DNA of 64,000 nt, from the NCBI GenBank assembly GCA_016124845.1, contig WGMW01000030.1, forward strand, positions 1 through 64,000, written 5' to 3'. A program made the translations under genes and the position numbers. Shown here in pieces: positions 61,096 to 64,000 of this stretch. The DNA is from Flavobacteriales bacterium. GTDB lineage: Bacteria > Bacteroidota > Bacteroidia > UBA10329. Numbering within the stretch: position 1 is the stretch's first letter; each line of letters opens with the position of its first letter. Under the pieces are notes generated by a model, which saw only the letters and a program-made list of their open reading frames with translations, was not told the DNA's origin and searched no databases.

Positions 61096-61932
61096 ATGAG
61101 GAACATCCTGCTTTTCATTTACAGGAATCATGTGTTCTTCCTCTTCCTTTTGCTTGAACTTCTGAGCTTCGCACTCATTGTGCGGAACAACAATTTCCAT
61201 CGCGGTAGCATGCTCAGTTCCAGCAACCAGATGGTGGGGCGCGTGTATGAACTGAACAACGGCATTTCCGAGTATTTCCACCTGAAAACGGTCAATCAGG
61301 AACTGGCCTTGGAAAACGCTGCGTTGCGCTCATTGCTTCAGCAGTCGCAATACACGTACTCAGAAAAACATGTGGATGTGGTCGATTCCATCCGAAGACA
61401 GCATTACACGTACATTCCCGCCAAGGTCATCAACAGCACCACCGACCGCAGGAGCAATTACCTCACCATCAATCGTGGGCTGCTTCAAGGTGTGGAGCCC
61501 GAAATGGCCGTCATTTCATCCAATGGAATTGTGGGAATTGTGAAGGATGTTTCGAAGAATTTCGCATCGGTCATTTCGGTATTGAACAAGCGTTCCAGTA
61601 TCAGTGCCAAGTTGGCGGATGAAGGCTACATCGGTTCACTTACGTGGGATGGCCGCGATCCGCAGATGGCGCAGCTCATGGATATTCCGAACCATGTGCC
61701 GATGGCCGAAGGCATGCTGGTGGAAACATCTGGCTATTCTTCCATGTTTCCAAGTGGAATTCCGATTGGTAAAGTGCGCAGTTTTGAGGTGAAGGATGGC
61801 GATAATTTTCATTCCATTGAAGTAGAGTTGTTCACCGATATGCAATCGGTGGAAGTGGTGTATGTAGTGAACAATCTGATGCGTTTGGAGCAGACGCAGC
61901 TGGAAACAGAATCGCAGACGGATGACGAGTGA
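61096..61932 (+). CDS. mreC: Rod-shape determining protein MreC
   Basis: 278 residues: one N-terminal membrane helix (about 11-27, VFFLFLLLELLSFALIV), a periplasmic coiled coil (about 60-90, QELALENAALRSLLQQ), and two beta-barrel domains with TTDRRSNYLTINRGLLQGV, MAVISSNGIVGIV and SGYSSMFPSGIPIGKV. Links MreB to the periplasmic wall synthases. Overlaps mreD by 11 bases. Confidence 0.95.
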   Translation: MRNILLFIYRNHVFFLFLLLELLSFALIVRNNNFHRGSMLSSSNQMVGRVYELNNGISEYFHLKTVNQELALENAALRSLLQQSQYTYSEKHVDVVDSIRRQHYTYIPAKVINSTTDRRSNYLTINRGLLQGVEPEMAVISSNGIVGIVKDVSKNFASVISVLNKRSSISAKLADEGYIGSLTWDGRDPQMAQLMDIPNHVPMAEGMLVETSGYSSMFPSGIPIGKVRSFEVKDGDNFHSIEVELFTDMQSVEVVYVVNNLMRLEQTQLETESQTDDE

Positions 61933-62440
61933 TGCGTTGAAATATGCGTGGCAATTTGTGCTGCTGGTGCTGCTTCAGGTACTCATTTTCAATAACCTGA
62001 ATCTGGGCGGCTACGTCAACCCGTTTCCGTACATCTACCTCATTCTGGTTCTGCCCATTTCCATGGGACGAATACAGCTGCTGTTGGTCGGCTTCCTGCT
62101 TGGCCTGTCGGTAGATGTGTTTTCCGACACGGGTGGAATTCATGCCGCGGCCACCACGCTCATCGCGTTCTACAGGCCGCTGTATCTCAAGGCGCAGTCG
62201 CCCCGCGAAGGCTACGAAATGGCAGCCGTTCCGCACCTCAAAGTGTTCGGCCTCACGTGGTTCATTCCGTACGCGGTGCTGCTGGTGCTGTTGCACCATA
62301 CCGTGCTGTTCTACCTCGAAGTGTTCCGTTTCTCCGAATTCTTCCACACGCTGCTCAAAACCGTGCTCAGCTCATTGCTCACGCTGTTCTTCATCCTCTT
62401 GGCCGAGTATCTTTTTGTGGGAAGTAACAAACGGAGGTAA
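61922..62440 (+). CDS. mreD: Rod-shape determining protein MreD
   Basis: 172-residue inner-membrane protein with about five helices. PFPYIYLILVLPISMGRIQL and GFLLGLSVDVFSDTGGIHAA match MreD. It overlaps mreC at the 5' end, and its stop shares a base with the ATG of mrdA (TAATG). GC-rich codon use in this gene is higher than in the neighbours, as judged by eye. Confidence 0.92.
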   Translation: MTSDALKYAWQFVLLVLLQVLIFNNLNLGGYVNPFPYIYLILVLPISMGRIQLLLVGFLLGLSVDVFSDTGGIHAAATTLIAFYRPLYLKAQSPREGYEMAAVPHLKVFGLTWFIPYAVLLVLLHHTVLFYLEVFRFSEFFHTLLKTVLSSLLTLFFILLAEYLFVGSNKRR

Positions 62441-64000
62441 TGGCGTTCCAGTCTAAGCATACAGACCGCATGTACGTGGTAATGGGCATTGTGCTGCTGG
62501 TGGCGGTCACGTTCCTGCTGCGACTGTTCTACATTCAGGTCATTGACGAATCGTATCGCCTTTCGGCAGAGAATAACGTCATCCGTTACCAGACCGAATA
62601 TCCCGCCCGCGGCCTTATTTACGACCGCGATGGCCGTTTGCTGGTGTACAATGAGGCGGCTTACGATCTGATGGTCATCCCGCGGCAAGCGGTGGATATT
62701 GACACGGCTGCCATCTGCAACATTTTGGGAATAACCAAGGAGCAGTTTGCCAAACGGTTGAGTAAAGCCAAGGCGTATTCGTACCGCAAACCGAGTGTTT
62801 TTGAGAAGCAGATCTCTGCGGTGACCTATGCCGAATTGCAGGAGAAGATCTATCGTTTCCGAGGGTTTTTCGTGCAGAAACGGACGCTGAGAAAGTATCC
62901 ATCGCCCATTGCAGCGCATCTGTTGGGGTATGTGGGCGAGGCGAGTCAAGGATTTTTGGAAAAGAACCCGTATTACAAGCAAGGCGATTACGTGGGCATC
63001 AGCGGTTTGGAGAAGGCCTACGAGGAGGAATTGCGCGGGAAAAAAGGCGTGAAGGTCATCATGGTCGATGTGTTCAATCGCCCGAAGGGAAGTTACAAGG
63101 AAGGGAAATACGATACCGTGGCGGTGGCGGGTAAAACGCTCACCTCAAGTATTGATGCGGAGCTTCAGGCGTATGGAGAGAAGTTGATGCAGAACAAGAC
63201 GGGAGCCATCGTGGCACTCGAACCTGCTACGGGCGAGATATTGGCGTTGGTGAGCGCACCGAGTTTCGACCCGAATCTGCTGGTCGGTCGTGTTCGTTCT
63301 GATAATTACGTGATTCTTCAGCATGACACGCTGAAGCCGCTTTTCAACCGTGCGTTGATGAGCGAACAGAATCCGCCTGGTTCCACGTTCAAGTTGATCA
63401 ACGCACTGATCGGGCAGCAGGTGGGTGTGCTCAATGAGAACACTACCTATCGGTGTCCGCGTGGGTATGTTTCGGGCAATTTCCGCATGGGTTGCCATGA
63501 TCACCGTTCACCGCTCAATCTGCGGGAATCTATTCAGCACTCGTGCAACGCCTATTACGGCAATGTTTTCCGCAACATCATCGATCACACGGGCAAGCCG
63601 TGGGAAGGATTTGAGATATGGCGGAATCATGTGATCAGTTTCGGTCTTGGTCAGAAATTCAATACCGATCTTCCTGTGGAGTATTCGGGAATTGTTCCAA
63701 CCAAAGCCTACTATGATAAATACTACGGAGAGAACCGCTGGAAATCGCTGACCATCATTTCCTTGGCCATTGGTCAGGGCGAGATGGGAACAACGCCTTT
63801 GCAATTGGCCAATATGACCGCGGCCATCGCCAATCGCGGGTTCTATTATCCGCCCCATTTGGTGAAGGCGATCGATGGCGAACCGATCTCCAATCGTTTC
63901 ACCGAAAAGCACATGACAACCATTGACCGACCATATTTTACACCTGTGGTGGATGGGATGGAAATGGTTTTTCAGCAAGGCGGAACGGGCTATCGCTCGC
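62440..64000 (+). CDS. mrdA: Penicillin-binding protein 2, 3'-truncated
   Basis: Transpeptidase for lateral wall growth. 520 residues are visible; the window ends before the KTG motif, so roughly the last 80-100 residues are missing. One N-terminal membrane helix (about 12-32), the PBP dimerisation domain with YPARGLIYDRDGRLLVYNE, and the transpeptidase domain with the active serine S315 in NPPGSTFKL and the SxN motif SCN in IQHSCNAYYG. ATG 62440 overlaps the mreD stop (TAATG), and a strong GGAGG (62433-62437) stands right before it, unusual in this phylum, where such sites are weak. Confidence 0.95.
   Translation, partial: MAFQSKHTDRMYVVMGIVLLVAVTFLLRLFYIQVIDESYRLSAENNVIRYQTEYPARGLIYDRDGRLLVYNEAAYDLMVIPRQAVDIDTAAICNILGITKEQFAKRLSKAKAYSYRKPSVFEKQISAVTYAELQEKIYRFRGFFVQKRTLRKYPSPIAAHLLGYVGEASQGFLEKNPYYKQGDYVGISGLEKAYEEELRGKKGVKVIMVDVFNRPKGSYKEGKYDTVAVAGKTLTSSIDAELQAYGEKLMQNKTGAIVALEPATGEILALVSAPSFDPNLLVGRVRSDNYVILQHDTLKPLFNRALMSEQNPPGSTFKLINALIGQQVGVLNENTTYRCPRGYVSGNFRMGCHDHRSPLNLRESIQHSCNAYYGNVFRNIIDHTGKPWEGFEIWRNHVISFGLGQKFNTDLPVEYSGIVPTKAYYDKYYGENRWKSLTIISLAIGQGEMGTTPLQLANMTAAIANRGFYYPPHLVKAIDGEPISNRFTEKHMTTIDRPYFTPVVDGMEMVFQQGGTGYRS

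Overview
The window is a dense, about 48 % GC-looking stretch (GC judged by eye) of a Bacteroidota chromosome, probably a member of the Flavobacteriales. The evidence is: type IX secretion (T9SS) C-terminal sorting domains of both type A and type B, SprB and PKD repeats, a sufABCDS-E-sufT-DUF2480 cluster, DUF4286 beside rsmA, lysC-GNAT near fbp, purH-mreBCD-mrdA, and promoters with the Bacteroidota -7 element TAnnTTTG. The genus cannot be named from sequence alone.

Layout. Bases 2-16402 are the 3' part of one enormous surface-protein gene: 51 Ig/HYR-like repeats, one HYR domain, about ten SprB repeats, PKD domains and a type B sorting domain. Then follow rnhA, yicC, a GH105-like hydrolase with a SUMF1-fold protein, and a large T9SS cargo protein (16.4-22.2 kb). 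The iron-sulfur assembly operon (22.3-29.7 kb) starts from a promoter flanked by two similar palindromes and carries a toxin-antitoxin pair between sufS and sufE. Next come an MsbA-like exporter, rbfA, a LolC/E-like permease, a second toxin-antitoxin pair, an HTH regulator preceded by a motif-rich AT-rich region, an aldehyde dehydrogenase, a copper-chaperone-like pair and an EamA permease (29.6-37.7 kb). A T9SS copper-monooxygenase-like protein, rplU-rpmA, serS, a lipoprotein and a TPR protein follow (37.7-44.2 kb). The rest is mainly housekeeping: rsmA, mgtE, serA-like, lysC-GNAT, fbp, mfd, a dehalogenase-like hydrolase, a methyltransferase, a MacB-like permease, and purH-mreB-mreC-mreD-mrdA, the last cut by the window end.

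The most unusual signal is not a single gene. At least six kinds of palindromic repeat sit in the gaps, and several have entered genes: a 66-bp element adds 22 in-frame codons to purH; a 101-bp element occupies the N-terminus of a lipoprotein gene; a GC-rich hairpin lies in the signal-peptide region of the TPR gene; another supplies the stop region of the DUF4286 gene; a 116-bp palindrome exactly fills the space between the rbfA stop and the TTG start of the lolC-like gene; and a CACAGA-type palindrome lies in the first codons of the SUMF1 gene. A second pattern is the repeated placement of TAnnTTTG/TTCG -7 elements 5-8 bases before ATG, which predicts leaderless or near-leaderless transcripts for about seven genes.

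No rRNA, tRNA, CRISPR array, transposase or prophage was seen. No gene-free stretch exceeds 300 bases; the longest are 34352-34585 (operator-like array), 22170-22383 (suf control region) and 58288-58465 (divergent promoters).
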